In this document: piece after piece, positions 24,472 through 32,881 of the stretch
Layout: every line of letters starts with the position of its first letter
Numbering within the stretch: the first letter of the stretch is position 1
Position numbers and translations under genes: made by a program
The notes under the pieces: generated by a model
What the model was told of the DNA's origin: nothing
Seen by the model: the letters and a program-made list of their open reading frames with translations, nothing else
The model's database searches: none
Assembly: GCA_963791145.1 (NCBI GenBank)
Contig: CAWBRT010000027.1
Location: forward strand, 1-64,000
Length of the DNA: 64,000 bases
From: CAWBRT01 sp963791145
Lineage (GTDB): Bacteria > Acidobacteriota > Terriglobia > Terriglobales > Acidobacteriaceae
Reading direction: 5' to 3'

Positions 24472-25668
24472 ATGGACCAAAAGACACTCTTCCAACTGGC
24501 CAAGAAGCACGGCACACCGGTGGTTGTCGTAGACCACAAGGTGCTGCGGGAAAACTACGTCCAGTTCCGAAAGTATCTGCCGCGCGTGCAGGCCTACTAT
24601 GCGGTCAAGGCTAACAGCGACCCTGCGATCGTGCAGACGTTTTACGATGCCGGAACCAGTTTCGACGTCGCCAGCATGGCGGAGTTTCTGATCGTTCACG
24701 AAAAAATCAAGGAGCTTCCGGAGGAACAGCGGCAGGATTTCATCTGGGATAAGATCATTTACGCGCACCCGATCAAAGCGATAGAAACGCTCCAGCGGTT
24801 GGATCCATATAAGCCGCTGGTCACCTACGATAACTACGAAGAGGTGATCAAGATCGCCCGCTATGCGCCGAACTCGGGTCTGATGCTGCGGTTGCGTGTC
24901 CCCAACACCGGATCGGTAGTGGAGCTGTCAAGCAAGTTTGGCGCTTTGCCAGGCGAGGCTGTCGACCTTATTGCTTTCGCTCACAACAACAAGCTCAACG
25001 TCGAAGGGCTGAGCTTCCACGTCGGTAGCCAGTGCACAAACCCCAAGAACTACAGTCAGGCGCTGTACATGGCAGCGGACGTCTTCTCAGAGGCCAAGTT
25101 ACGCGGCTTCGATCTCAAGTACCTCGACATCGGTGGTGGCTTTCCTGCCCACTACGACGAAACGGTCCCTCCCTTTAGAAGCCTCGCCAAAATGATTAAC
25201 GCCGAGTTGGACCGTCTTTTCCCCCCGTCGATTGGAATTCTTGCTGAGCCCGGCCGTTTCCTGGTCGCCTCCGCCGCCATCGCCGTCTCCCAAATCATAG
25301 GCAAAGCCGTCCGCGGCGGTAAGCTTTGTTACTATCTCAACGACGGCGTCTATCACACCTATAGCGGCATAATCTTTGACCATGCACAGTACCGCTTGAA
25401 AAGTTTCAAGAATGCTCCCACTCAGATCTGCTCCGTCTTCGGCCCGACATGCGATGCCCTCGATACCATCAGCCTGACCGAAGAGCTTCCGGATCTGGAG
25501 ATTGGCGATCTGGTCTACTCCGAGAACATAGGCGCTTATTCTGCCGCCAGCAGCACGTACTTCAACGGCTTCCCGCCGGCCAAGATCGTGCATGTGAACC
25601 AGCAATGCCAAATAGCAGAACCAGTAGCACTCGCCCAATCAGCAGGGGCTGGATCCGGCACCGACTGA
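24472..25668 (+). CDS. Type III-fold PLP decarboxylase (ornithine/lysine decarboxylase)
   Basis: This 398-residue fold-type III decarboxylase related to eukaryotic ODC and alanine racemase binds PLP at Lys46 in AYYAVKANSDP. Further motifs are SFDVASMAEF, FHVGSQCTNP (phosphate/His motif), the Gly-rich PLP loop DIGGGFPAHYDE, AEPGRFLVA, and near the C-terminus GPTCDALDTI with the active-site Cys-Asp. The diamine signature suggests ornithine (putrescine) as substrate; lysine is possible. It lies directly after homospermidine synthase, whose substrate it would make. The start ATG at 24472 is the first in frame; no strong RBS was seen. Confidence 0.92.
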   Translation: MDQKTLFQLAKKHGTPVVVVDHKVLRENYVQFRKYLPRVQAYYAVKANSDPAIVQTFYDAGTSFDVASMAEFLIVHEKIKELPEEQRQDFIWDKIIYAHPIKAIETLQRLDPYKPLVTYDNYEEVIKIARYAPNSGLMLRLRVPNTGSVVELSSKFGALPGEAVDLIAFAHNNKLNVEGLSFHVGSQCTNPKNYSQALYMAADVFSEAKLRGFDLKYLDIGGGFPAHYDETVPPFRSLAKMINAELDRLFPPSIGILAEPGRFLVASAAIAVSQIIGKAVRGGKLCYYLNDGVYHTYSGIIFDHAQYRLKSFKNAPTQICSVFGPTCDALDTISLTEELPDLEIGDLVYSENIGAYSAASSTYFNGFPPAKIVHVNQQCQIAEPVALAQSAGAGSGTD

Positions 25669-25714
25669 TTGGGCCTGATTTCCTTGTCTTGCCCTTAAAC
25701 AAAGCCAGGCAGAC

Positions 25715-26269
25715 ATGCCCTTGCAAGTACTAACCATAGGCCATTCGACCCGTCCCCTTGACGAGTTCATCGACCTCCTCAAGGGGCACGGAGTGCAGAT
25801 GCTGGTCGATGTCCGAACGATCCCCCGTTCACGGCACAATCCTCAATTCGGCCATGACCGCCTGGCGCCCGCGCTCCACAATCATCGCATCCACTACCGG
25901 CATATGCCCGGCCTTGGCGGTCTGCGCCATGCTCGTCGGGATTCGCTCAACATGGGTTGGCGAAACACCGGGTTTCGTGGATTTGCGGATTACATGGGGA
26001 CGGGCGAATTTGCAGAGAACCTTGATGAGCTCATTACACTTGCCGGGCAGGAGCGGACGGCGATCATGTGTGCCGAAGCAGTTCCATGGCGCTGTCACCG
26101 TTCGTTAATCGGGGATGCATTGCTGGTCAGAGGCTTCGAGGTGTTGGAAATCACCAGCACGACCCAGACCAGGCCGCATTCGTTGACCCCGTGGGCCGAG
26201 GTAGACGGAACGCGGATCACATATCCAGCGCCTGAAACCGGTGAACATGATCCTGATGATCCTGTTTAG
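25715..26269 (+). CDS. DUF488 domain protein
   Basis: This 184-residue protein begins with the family hallmark LTIGHSTRPLDEFIDLLKGH and VDVRTIPRSRHNPQF. It continues with YRHMPGLGGLR and the conserved C-terminal Cys motif MCAEAVPWRCHRSLI. DUF488 proteins are small cytoplasmic proteins of unknown activity, sometimes linked to nucleic-acid or stress functions. It lies 46 bases after the decarboxylase and could be on the same transcript. There are no membrane segments. Confidence 0.88.
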   Translation: MPLQVLTIGHSTRPLDEFIDLLKGHGVQMLVDVRTIPRSRHNPQFGHDRLAPALHNHRIHYRHMPGLGGLRHARRDSLNMGWRNTGFRGFADYMGTGEFAENLDELITLAGQERTAIMCAEAVPWRCHRSLIGDALLVRGFEVLEITSTTQTRPHSLTPWAEVDGTRITYPAPETGEHDPDDPV

Positions 26270-26414
26270 AGCTTTTCCCTTGCACGCTTGGCAGTTACTC
26301 GGGAGCCTGAAAGAAGGATTTGTAGTCCAAGCCTCAACCAAATCGAACTCTGCCGGGTCGCGACAAAGGATTGGAGCGCCGGCATGCGTCCCTTAACCTA
26401 ACTTCCTTCGTTCG

Positions 26415-27890
26415 TCACGGGACCTGCACCTGCACAGGAGCGCCAAGTTTCGTGCCGCTCGCTTGCACGATCACCAGATAGCGGCGCTGTGCTTTCACGT
26501 CGGCCTGCACGACCTGCCGGATCGGACCGATCGCATTGACAATCGCCGCGCCGGCCGGGTTCGTCATGAAAGGTTGCAGCGGCTGTAGCGGACCGGTGCC
26601 ATCCTGGTTCTCGGCCAGAGCCAGCACGTAAGACTGCTTCGGCTGCAATCCGGACACGGCGGCTTCCAGCACTTGTATGAGCCCTTGATCGAACAGAGAG
26701 ACGCTGGTGGGCGCATTGCCCGTCCCCGCAGGTGGCGCGGCGAGCGCAAGCTGCGCGACCCGGCCAGCGACGCCAAGCGATTGTAGGTTCTGCGTTCCCC
26801 GACCCGATGGCACTGCATCGGGCACATAGGCGAGAGCTTGCGGCGCTTGACCGATCGGAACCGTCGCGATCACCTTGTTGGTGAGTGTATCGATGGCGGC
26901 GACGCCGTCACCGTTCTCGAGCCCAACATAGACGCGGCTGCCGTCGCCAGACGGCCAGATCCCGTGCGGCAGTGCGCCGACCGGGATCGTTGCGACCTGA
27001 GAATAATCGCTGGTCCGGAACACCTTCACTTCGTTCAGGCCGCCGATGGTCACATAGGCGAAAGTGCCGTTCGCGTTGTGAACGATATTGACGTGATTGG
27101 TGATCGGGCCGGTATCGAGCACCTTGAGGACGGTGAAGGGAGGCTTGCCGTCGAACACCTCGGTCTTGCCGCTGTCTTTCAGGGTGAACCAGACTTGGGT
27201 GCCGTCCGGCGTCACCGCGATGTTGGGGCAGAACGGGCTCGCCTGTTTGACCCGAGCGACGATGCTATGCGTTGCCACCGCGACCACATCCGTCTCAGGG
27301 TTGAACGAGGAACAGACGTAGCCGTACTTGCCGTCCGGCGAGAAGATCTGCATGCCTGGCCCAGTTGGTGTAGTGATGCGGGTCTTTTCCTTAAAGGTCT
27401 TGGCGTCGAGGACATCGACATAATTCTCACCGCGGACTGTGACCCAGACTTCCTTGCCGTCGGCGGTGAAGAAGGCTTCGTGCGGGGAGCGCCCGACATA
27501 AGTGATGTGCTTCACCTCGTTCGTCGCGGTGTCGATGAAGTTGACCGCGTTCGACCCGATCGCAACGACGGCAATCGTGCGATGGTCAGGCGAGAAGCCC
27601 ATGCCATGGACCAGAACCTGCCCTTTGTAAAGCGGGCTGAAGTTGGCCGGCGAAGGATCGCCGAGGCGGATCACGCCGAGCAACGTGTTGCTGGATGGAT
27701 CGATCACGGAGACTGTGTTGGAGAACTGATCCGCTGTGTAGACCCGGTCATGGGAGCTGATCGATATGTCGGGAGCGGCGGCGCCGTAGGGTACCTGTCC
27801 GGCAAACACCGGCGACAGCCCACCAATCGCAGTGCTCACGGCAAGTGCGGCGGCGAACATGGCGCGTTTCATGTGTCGAACGTGTTGCAT
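26415..27890 (-). CDS. Secreted YVTN-type beta-propeller protein
   Basis: This 491-residue exported protein starts MQHVRHMKRAMFAAALAVST after AGGAGGTCGATAT, with a signal peptide ending SPVFAGQ. About seven beta-propeller blades of the YVTN/lactonase type follow, for example RVYTADQFSNTVSVIDPSSN, TIAVVAIGSNAVNFIDTATN, EVWVTVRGENYVDVLDAKT and RVYVGLENGDGVAAIDTLTN. A C-terminal module of about 120 residues (PTSVSLFDQGLIQVLEAAVS, then LQPKQSYVLALAENQDGT) resembles small domains found in periplasmic or spore-coat-like proteins. It is probably periplasmic. It follows a double DUF305 gene on the same strand with a 100-base gap, an association suggesting a shared periplasmic, perhaps metal-related, role. 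Confidence 0.85.
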   Translation of the reverse strand: MQHVRHMKRAMFAAALAVSTAIGGLSPVFAGQVPYGAAAPDISISSHDRVYTADQFSNTVSVIDPSSNTLLGVIRLGDPSPANFSPLYKGQVLVHGMGFSPDHRTIAVVAIGSNAVNFIDTATNEVKHITYVGRSPHEAFFTADGKEVWVTVRGENYVDVLDAKTFKEKTRITTPTGPGMQIFSPDGKYGYVCSSFNPETDVVAVATHSIVARVKQASPFCPNIAVTPDGTQVWFTLKDSGKTEVFDGKPPFTVLKVLDTGPITNHVNIVHNANGTFAYVTIGGLNEVKVFRTSDYSQVATIPVGALPHGIWPSGDGSRVYVGLENGDGVAAIDTLTNKVIATVPIGQAPQALAYVPDAVPSGRGTQNLQSLGVAGRVAQLALAAPPAGTGNAPTSVSLFDQGLIQVLEAAVSGLQPKQSYVLALAENQDGTGPLQPLQPFMTNPAGAAIVNAIGPIRQVVQADVKAQRRYLVIVQASGTKLGAPVQVQVP

Positions 27891-27990
27891 ATATCGACCT
27901 CCTGCTGGGTGTTCGTCAGGGCTTGGGCCCGCCCGATCCATTTTCATGGGACCTTTTTGCCTACATAGGCCTCTGCCCTTGCTCTCTGGC

Positions 27991-28803
27991 TCACGGCAGG
28001 GATGTCTGATCCGTGGGCGTCGAAACAGACGGCGGCAACGGTTCGCCTACAGCGAGACGCATCAGTGAAATCTGCTGGATCTGATCGATGATGATTTCCT
28101 GGGCGATTCGCCGCAATTGCGCCTCGCGGCCATAACGCAATTCCGACCTGGCCATGTAGATCGCACCTTGGTGGTGCGGCACCATCATTGCGACGAAGTC
28201 GCGGTCGATATCGCCGCTCGGCTTGATCGCCATGTCATTCATCATCTTCGCCATGGCGGCACCGTTCTCCGCCAGGAATGATTCCTCGCCTTTTAGAGAC
28301 GGGGGCACGTTGTCCGCGGTTCCAGGTGTGGAGAAACCGGGCCCCACCGCGGCACCCGCCGAGCTCGCGGCAAGCGTTGCCTCCGATGGCGTCAGCTTCT
28401 CGCCCAAGGCGGCGTGCATCGCCGCGATCTCCTGGAGTTGCTCGACGACGATGTACTGGGCGATGCGGAGAAGTTGCTCGTTATGGCCATAGCGGAGCTC
28501 CGCTTTGGACATGTCGATAGCTCCTTGATGATGCGGTACCATCATGGCTACGAAGTCACGGTCGACGTCGCCCGCGGGTTTCACGGCCATGCCGCTCATC
28601 ATCTTCGTCATGGCAGCGTCATTCTCTTTCAGGAACGGGGCTTCGGCGGCGGTCTCGTCCCCGGTCACAGCGTGCGGTGGCCCGGCGGTGGGGCGCTGCC
28701 GCGAGAGATCCTGGGCCGAAACAAGAGAGGCACACCCAATGGCGAACGCCACAGCAATCACGAATGGGCGCGCTCGAACGGAATGGTGAAGGAGCAAAGT
28801 CAT
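27991..28803 (-). CDS. Secreted protein with two DUF305 domains
   Basis: This 270-residue protein with an N-terminal signal (VIAVAFAIGCASLVSAQ) is built from two DUF305 repeats. Each has a FLKENDAAMTKMMSGM-type helix, a DVDRDFVAMMVPHHQGAIDM-type metal-like HH motif, and a YGHNEQLLRIAQYIVVEQL helix. DUF305 domains are ferritin-like four-helix bundles rich in His and Met, often linked to copper. The ATG at 28803 follows AGAAGGACCG and is preferred to 28821. It is first in an operon with the beta-propeller gene. Confidence 0.88.
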   Translation of the reverse strand: MTLLLHHSVRARPFVIAVAFAIGCASLVSAQDLSRQRPTAGPPHAVTGDETAAEAPFLKENDAAMTKMMSGMAVKPAGDVDRDFVAMMVPHHQGAIDMSKAELRYGHNEQLLRIAQYIVVEQLQEIAAMHAALGEKLTPSEATLAASSAGAAVGPGFSTPGTADNVPPSLKGEESFLAENGAAMAKMMNDMAIKPSGDIDRDFVAMMVPHHQGAIYMARSELRYGREAQLRRIAQEIIIDQIQQISLMRLAVGEPLPPSVSTPTDQTSLP

Positions 28804-29229
28804 CGGTCCTTCTGTCCGCATATCCGAGTCTGGTCTCGGGTTGGCCGTTACCCGGCTTTGCCCGGTAAGATAAGTTGATGCTAGGAGATGGCTGCGTTGG
28901 AAGAGAAGTTGTCCTGAAATCGAGAGCAGGGCTAGGCTCAGTAGGAGGTAACTGCGGTCCCGAAATCTCCCCTGCCGGTGGTGCGGAGCAAACTCAGCTT
29001 GCTAGCAAACCGCATCCTCAATGGCTTGCAGGATCTCCTTCGGATCGTGAACCGCGCCTCCTGCATGCGGGACGGAGACGCTTTTACCACAGGTCCCGAG
29101 TGCATCGTTCCACTTCCAGCACTACCTGTCCGAGATTCAACTCAGGCACGATAAACGCCTTCACATTCTTGGCTAACGCGCGAATCTGCTCCTCCGGGAA
29201 AGGCCAGACTGTGAGCAGGCGACATGATG

Positions 29230-29528
29230 CAGTGCCGCTGGGGATCGCACGGGCGACTACCGCCCGCCATAGGGGAGAAGTGGCGGAAAACTCCGTTGTC
29301 ACTGTGAACGGCGATTTGCGCACACTTCGTCGGATTCTGCATCTTGCCGTCGAATGGGGCCGACTGCCGAACGCACCCGCGATCCACGAACTCCCTCAGT
29401 CCAAGGGCCGGGAACGCGTGGTGAGCTTCGAGGAAGACACCGCTGAACCATTTAGTGGCGATGTATGTGCGACCGAGTTTGTGTATTTCGTAAGTAGCAA
29501 GGAAGAGGAAACGAGGGAATGCATTTAG
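29230..29528 (+). pseudogene. Tyrosine recombinase core-binding fragment
   Basis: The frame carries VTVNGDLRTLRRILHLAVEW followed by GRLPNAPAIHELPQSKGRER and VVSFEE. This is the end of the core-binding domain and the linker into the catalytic domain of an integrase. The frame then loses similarity near 29440 and stops at 29528. No catalytic residues are present. The fragment sits among other broken genes. Confidence 0.65.
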
Positions 29529-29830
29529 ATACAATCACAACCCTCACCAATCACGCACCATACCTTTTACCTTTATCCCGTCGCTGCGGCGACTCACGCT
29601 GGGCATAGATGACGAATGCGAGGCACATTATGCGCTTGAGGATCGCAGCCCGTTCAATGCACCTAACCTCGCGGCAGAGGCAGAACGAATTGTCATCACT
29701 ACGCCTGACGGCCCGCGTACAGTTCTGCACTTCAGTCCTGTTTATCCCATAGATAAAGATCGCGCCAGCGTTGCCGTTTCGGTCATTGAAAGGAACGGTG
29801 TTGAGAGCTTAGCGAGCGCCCCAACAACTG
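29529..29830 (+). other. Possible unknown gene fragment
   Basis: A frame open from 29578 without a start codon reads RRLTLGIDDECEAHYALEDR, then AERIVITTPDGPRTVLHFSP and DKDRASVAVSVIERNGVES before entering the antisense of the restriction-modification fragment. The composition looks like real protein, but I do not recognise it. It is probably the interior of a decayed gene. Confidence 0.3.
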
Positions 29831-30445
29831 TCGCTCGTATTTTTCAGGACCTGCCATTGCACCAAACAGTAGACTTCGGGGTGCCACTCGTCCGTAACCT
29901 GCCGCGCCAATGCGATGTCGATTCCGATCGGGCCATGCCAGATTTCGGAAAAGATGAAACGGCCATAGGAATTCTGGAATGCCCCAAGAAACTCCGCTTT
30001 GTTTACCACCGGTCGAATGTAGCGCCCGCCCAAGTAGACCATCTCACGATGCCCCCACCTGCAAGCGTATTTGCCGATGGTCCCGGTATTCACAATGCGC
30101 AGATACTTATCTTGTGTCGCGTTTTCGGCTCTTCTTTGATGAAGCCCTGTAGCTTGTATGCATCGGACGTAGCACATGCGTTTTCACAGACCCCAAGATC
30201 CGAGAGCTTCCCCTGGTGTGCATCTACCTTCGCTAACAGATCAACAAAGCCGGAGAAAAGCCAATCATAGGCATACGGTGGCTTTAGCGCCGATTTGCGA
30301 ACCTCGCGCTTCAACATAATCTCTGTGCCGACGTAATCGTAAATACGAAGGGCGTCTTGCGGATGCGCAGTAAAAACTGAGACGATGGCATCCACGTTCA
30401 CGGATTCAAAAACCGAGCGCCCGGCTTTCAGAATGCCGACTCCGT
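29809..30445 (-). pseudogene. Type IIG restriction-modification protein (Eco57I-like), specificity-domain fragment
   Basis: Two minus-strand frames make one fragment. The upstream part has YDWLFSGFVDLLAKV and LGVCENACATSDAYKLQGFI. After a shift near 30135 it continues KYLRIVNTGTIGKYACRWGH, then REMVYLGGRYIRPVVNKAEF. The ENACATSDAYKL and INTGTIGKY...RWG motifs are typical of the TaqI-like target-recognition domain in Eco57I/PglX-type methylase-endonucleases. The methylase domain is missing upstream, where the ModA-like gene begins directly, and the end is lost near 29810. It is a relic of a defence gene. Confidence 0.65.
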
Positions 30446-31207
30446 TTAGTTCTTGCCGAATCCAGCGTCGCTGAAGACCTTTACCGCTTCGGCGCTGGTG
30501 ATAAATCGGATGAACTTGGCTGAGCTCTGTTGTTTGCTGCTTTGGGCAAGTATGGCGGCGCGGTAAATCGTGACTGTCTGCAGTTCAGCCGGCAATGATT
30601 GGACAATAATCCCTTTCACAGGCAGCAGCTCGCTTATCTGCTGTGCGCCCAGCTCAAACTTTCCCTGCGCGACCAACTCTCCCACCGATGACGTAATCAG
30701 CGTGGTTTTGTCCTTGACCTGCTCTGCGACGCCGAGCCTTTCCAGCAACTGGGCGAACGCGACCCCGCTGGCGGCGCCTGACTTAGGATCGGAGTAGACG
30801 AGCGATCTGGCATTCAACACGGCTTGGCGGAGCTTCTGTGCGGTAGAAACGTCGGGCACCGGAGCTCCTTCCTTCACCGCGATCCCGATGCTGGTACGAC
30901 CGACCTCTACGGCTGAGCCTGGCATGAGCTTCCCTTGCTGTTCCGCCGTCGCAATCGCAGGCGAAATGGCGATCAGCACGTCCGGTATTTCTCCGGCCGC
31001 CAGCTTCTGCTGCAATGCACCGATCGTCGCGAAGGTGAATTGAACGCGATCGCCGCTGGTTTTTTCAAACTCCGGGCCAATCTTGAGCATCACGCTCTTG
31101 ACTCCGTTGACGCTGAACACCTTGATGTCGTCGGCGTGTCCTGTCGCGGACGCACACAGCAGTGAAAGAAGAAGGGTGGCGAAGTATACGTATTGGGGAA
31201 ATCTCAT
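30446..31207 (-). CDS. ModA-like periplasmic substrate-binding protein
   Basis: This 253-residue exported protein has a signal peptide (FATLLLSLLCASATGHADD) and a mature start IKVFSVNGVKSVMLKIGPEF. The type II periplasmic-binding fold of the molybdate-binding (ModA) class is indicated by FTFATIGALQQKLAAGEIPD, VGRTSIGIAVKEGAPVPDVS, YSDPKSGAASGVAFAQLLERLG and a C-terminal QQSSAKFIRFITSAEAVKVF. Many proteins of this subgroup accompany catabolic genes, not molybdate permeases. No permease or ATPase gene is nearby. It is divergent from the LysR gene across 313 bases, so it may belong to the same regulon. The ligand is unknown. Confidence 0.85.
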   Translation of the reverse strand: MRFPQYVYFATLLLSLLCASATGHADDIKVFSVNGVKSVMLKIGPEFEKTSGDRVQFTFATIGALQQKLAAGEIPDVLIAISPAIATAEQQGKLMPGSAVEVGRTSIGIAVKEGAPVPDVSTAQKLRQAVLNARSLVYSDPKSGAASGVAFAQLLERLGVAEQVKDKTTLITSSVGELVAQGKFELGAQQISELLPVKGIIVQSLPAELQTVTIYRAAILAQSSKQQSSAKFIRFITSAEAVKVFSDAGFGKN

Positions 31208-31520
31208 TGGTGCGTCTCCTCAGTATTCCAGCCGTCGGCAAAACAGGTCGAATTGTCGGCTGGAGAATCCAAGCGTGCCGAAACCTCTCACAGGGCCTGG
31301 CAAGCCGCCGCTACGATTGTGCCGGATTTCTTGGGAGTTTGTGCAAGATTTTCGCTTCGAATTTCGGCGCGGCAGCGGACGCAATACTACATCCTTACCT
31401 TTGGGATCTCCAAAGAGTCGGATCGAGGCCCGGAGCGCCCGAAGTTGACTATGCCGATGGCAGGTTGCATACTGCTTTCCTACCACAATCACATCGTCTG
31501 CAATCCGGGTTCGAGTCGTC

Positions 31521-32408
31521 ATGGAACTGCGCCACATCCGGTATTTCGTTCGCGCCGCGGAGTTTCTGCATTTCACGCGGGCGGCTGAATCCCTGTGCGT
31601 GTCGCAGCCGGCGCTATCCATCCATATACAGCAACTCGAAGACGAACTGGGCTCGCCCCTCTTCGATCGCACGGGCCGTCACGTCCGCCATGTTCGCTTG
31701 ACCGAGGCGGGGAAACGACTACTGGTTCACGCGCGCGACATGCTTCGTGCGCTCGAAGAAGGCAGGCAGGAGATTGCCGATCTTCGAGGCTTGCTGTGCG
31801 GGAGCGTCATCCTGGGGACGAACAATATCTTTGTTTCCAAGTTGATGTCGAGATGTGTCTCGGAATACTCCGCTGCCTATCCGAACGTTGATCTCATTGT
31901 GAAAATGGCCAACTTGGAACAGCTCGAAAGCTCGATTCTGGCTGGAACAATCGACCTGGCACTTGCCTGGCTGCCGCCCGAATCAGATGAGATCCAAGCC
32001 GAAGCGCTCTTCTCTGATGAGTTGGTGCTGGTGGTCGCCGCCAAACACCCACTCGCGCATCTGGAGCAGGTGTACTTGCGCGAACTGCACGGGCTTCAGC
32101 TTGCGCTTCCTACGCTGGCCACCAACACCCGCCGACTGGTCAACGCGGAGTTTGGCAAAGAAAATATTTCTCCCACAATTTGCCTGGAGATCGATGACAC
32201 CACGGCGCGGCTCACGTTTGTAGAGGCTGGAACCGCCGCAACCCTGGCGCCGCGGAAAGCCCTGGACAATCGGCCGACATTACGCACGATTCCGATTGCC
32301 GGAGCACAGTTGCTGCGGTCGGCAGGCCTCCTCACGCAGCGAGGCGTGCACCTCGGCAGCGCAGCACAGTGCTTGGCGAACATGATTCGAACTCATTTCC
32401 GGGACTGA
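31521..32408 (+). CDS. LysR-family transcriptional regulator
   Basis: This 295-residue regulator has an N-terminal winged helix-turn-helix (MELRHIRYFVRAAEFLHFTR, SLCVSQPALSIHIQQLEDEL) and a LysR-type co-inducer domain (GSVILGTNNIFVSKLMSRCV, then a YPNVDLIVKMANLEQLES strand-helix). It lies between the ModA-like gene and the sugar-acid operon. Two copies of a promoter region with a dyad of the LysR type (ATA-N4-TAT inside AATCC-N12-GGATT) precede the two downstream operons, at 32557 and 36599. It is the obvious candidate to control both in response to a pathway intermediate. Confidence 0.92.
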   Translation: MELRHIRYFVRAAEFLHFTRAAESLCVSQPALSIHIQQLEDELGSPLFDRTGRHVRHVRLTEAGKRLLVHARDMLRALEEGRQEIADLRGLLCGSVILGTNNIFVSKLMSRCVSEYSAAYPNVDLIVKMANLEQLESSILAGTIDLALAWLPPESDEIQAEALFSDELVLVVAAKHPLAHLEQVYLRELHGLQLALPTLATNTRRLVNAEFGKENISPTICLEIDDTTARLTFVEAGTAATLAPRKALDNRPTLRTIPIAGAQLLRSAGLLTQRGVHLGSAAQCLANMIRTHFRD

Positions 32409-32523
32409 GGCTCTCTAGCTTTGCGCTTCTCTCGCGGATGTCGTTTCCGCCGGAGCTGCCGGCACAAAGAGGGACAGAGCTTTGTTTCTCTTTTCTTTTC
32501 AAGATCTTTGGCTTTTTACGTCC

Positions 32524-32626
32524 GGTTCTCATATGATTGCGTCTGCTTATCCCGTTAATCCGATAACAGTATTGGATTGATCTTGCGTCCCGGCAATATA
32601 GTGGAGCGCAACCGAGACAGTCACAT
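32524..32626 (+). promoter_or_regulatory. LysR-type promoter region, copy 1
   Basis: The region from GGTTCTCATA to GACAGTCA is nearly repeated at 36566-36667. It contains the dyad AATCC-N12-GGATT (32557-32578) with inner ATA-N4-TAT. The -35-like TTGGAT (32572-32577) overlaps the dyad, and -10 TATAGT is at 32597-32602. It would drive the MFS-dehydrogenase-dehydratase operon, with a long leader of about 280 bases that contains a gene fossil. Confidence 0.65.
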
Positions 32627-32644
32627 CGATCTAATTGCGTGAGT

Positions 32645-32880
32645 AGGGGATAGAGACAGAGGCTCCTCAGGGCATGACGCTCCACCCGAAGCTCCACGCG
32701 GTACTCGGAATTGAATAGGAGCCCAAGTAACGATGGAGCTCGTGCGGATGATCAGGAAAATAATCGCGAAACCGGCCGAGTCCGGTCGAGTTTACATTCG
32801 TGCTCGAGAGTAGCATCTGGAACGCCCTTCGATACACGCCGGGAAGGCCCTTGAAAAGGGGCTGCTAAAGGGAGGCTAAG
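32645..32880 (+). pseudogene. Fossil of the UxaA-like gene in the leader of the MFS operon
   Basis: The DNA aligns to the interior of the UxaA-like gene at about 37885-38110. Matching landmarks include AAACCGG-CGAGTCCG, GTGCTCGAGAG, TGGAACGC, CTCGTGC and AGACAGAGGCTC against the corresponding bases there. Stop codons interrupt all frames, so it is not coding. With the duplicated promoter in front, it shows that a promoter plus uxaA segment was copied here and then eroded. The last bases supply the AAAGGGAGG ribosome-binding site of the MFS gene. Confidence 0.6.
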
Positions 32881-32881
32881 C

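Noticed and set aside
26838..27968. Plus-strand frame across the beta-propeller gene
   Set aside because: The minus strand encodes a protein with signal peptide, good RBS and propeller repeats; the plus frame has Arg/His-rich antisense composition.
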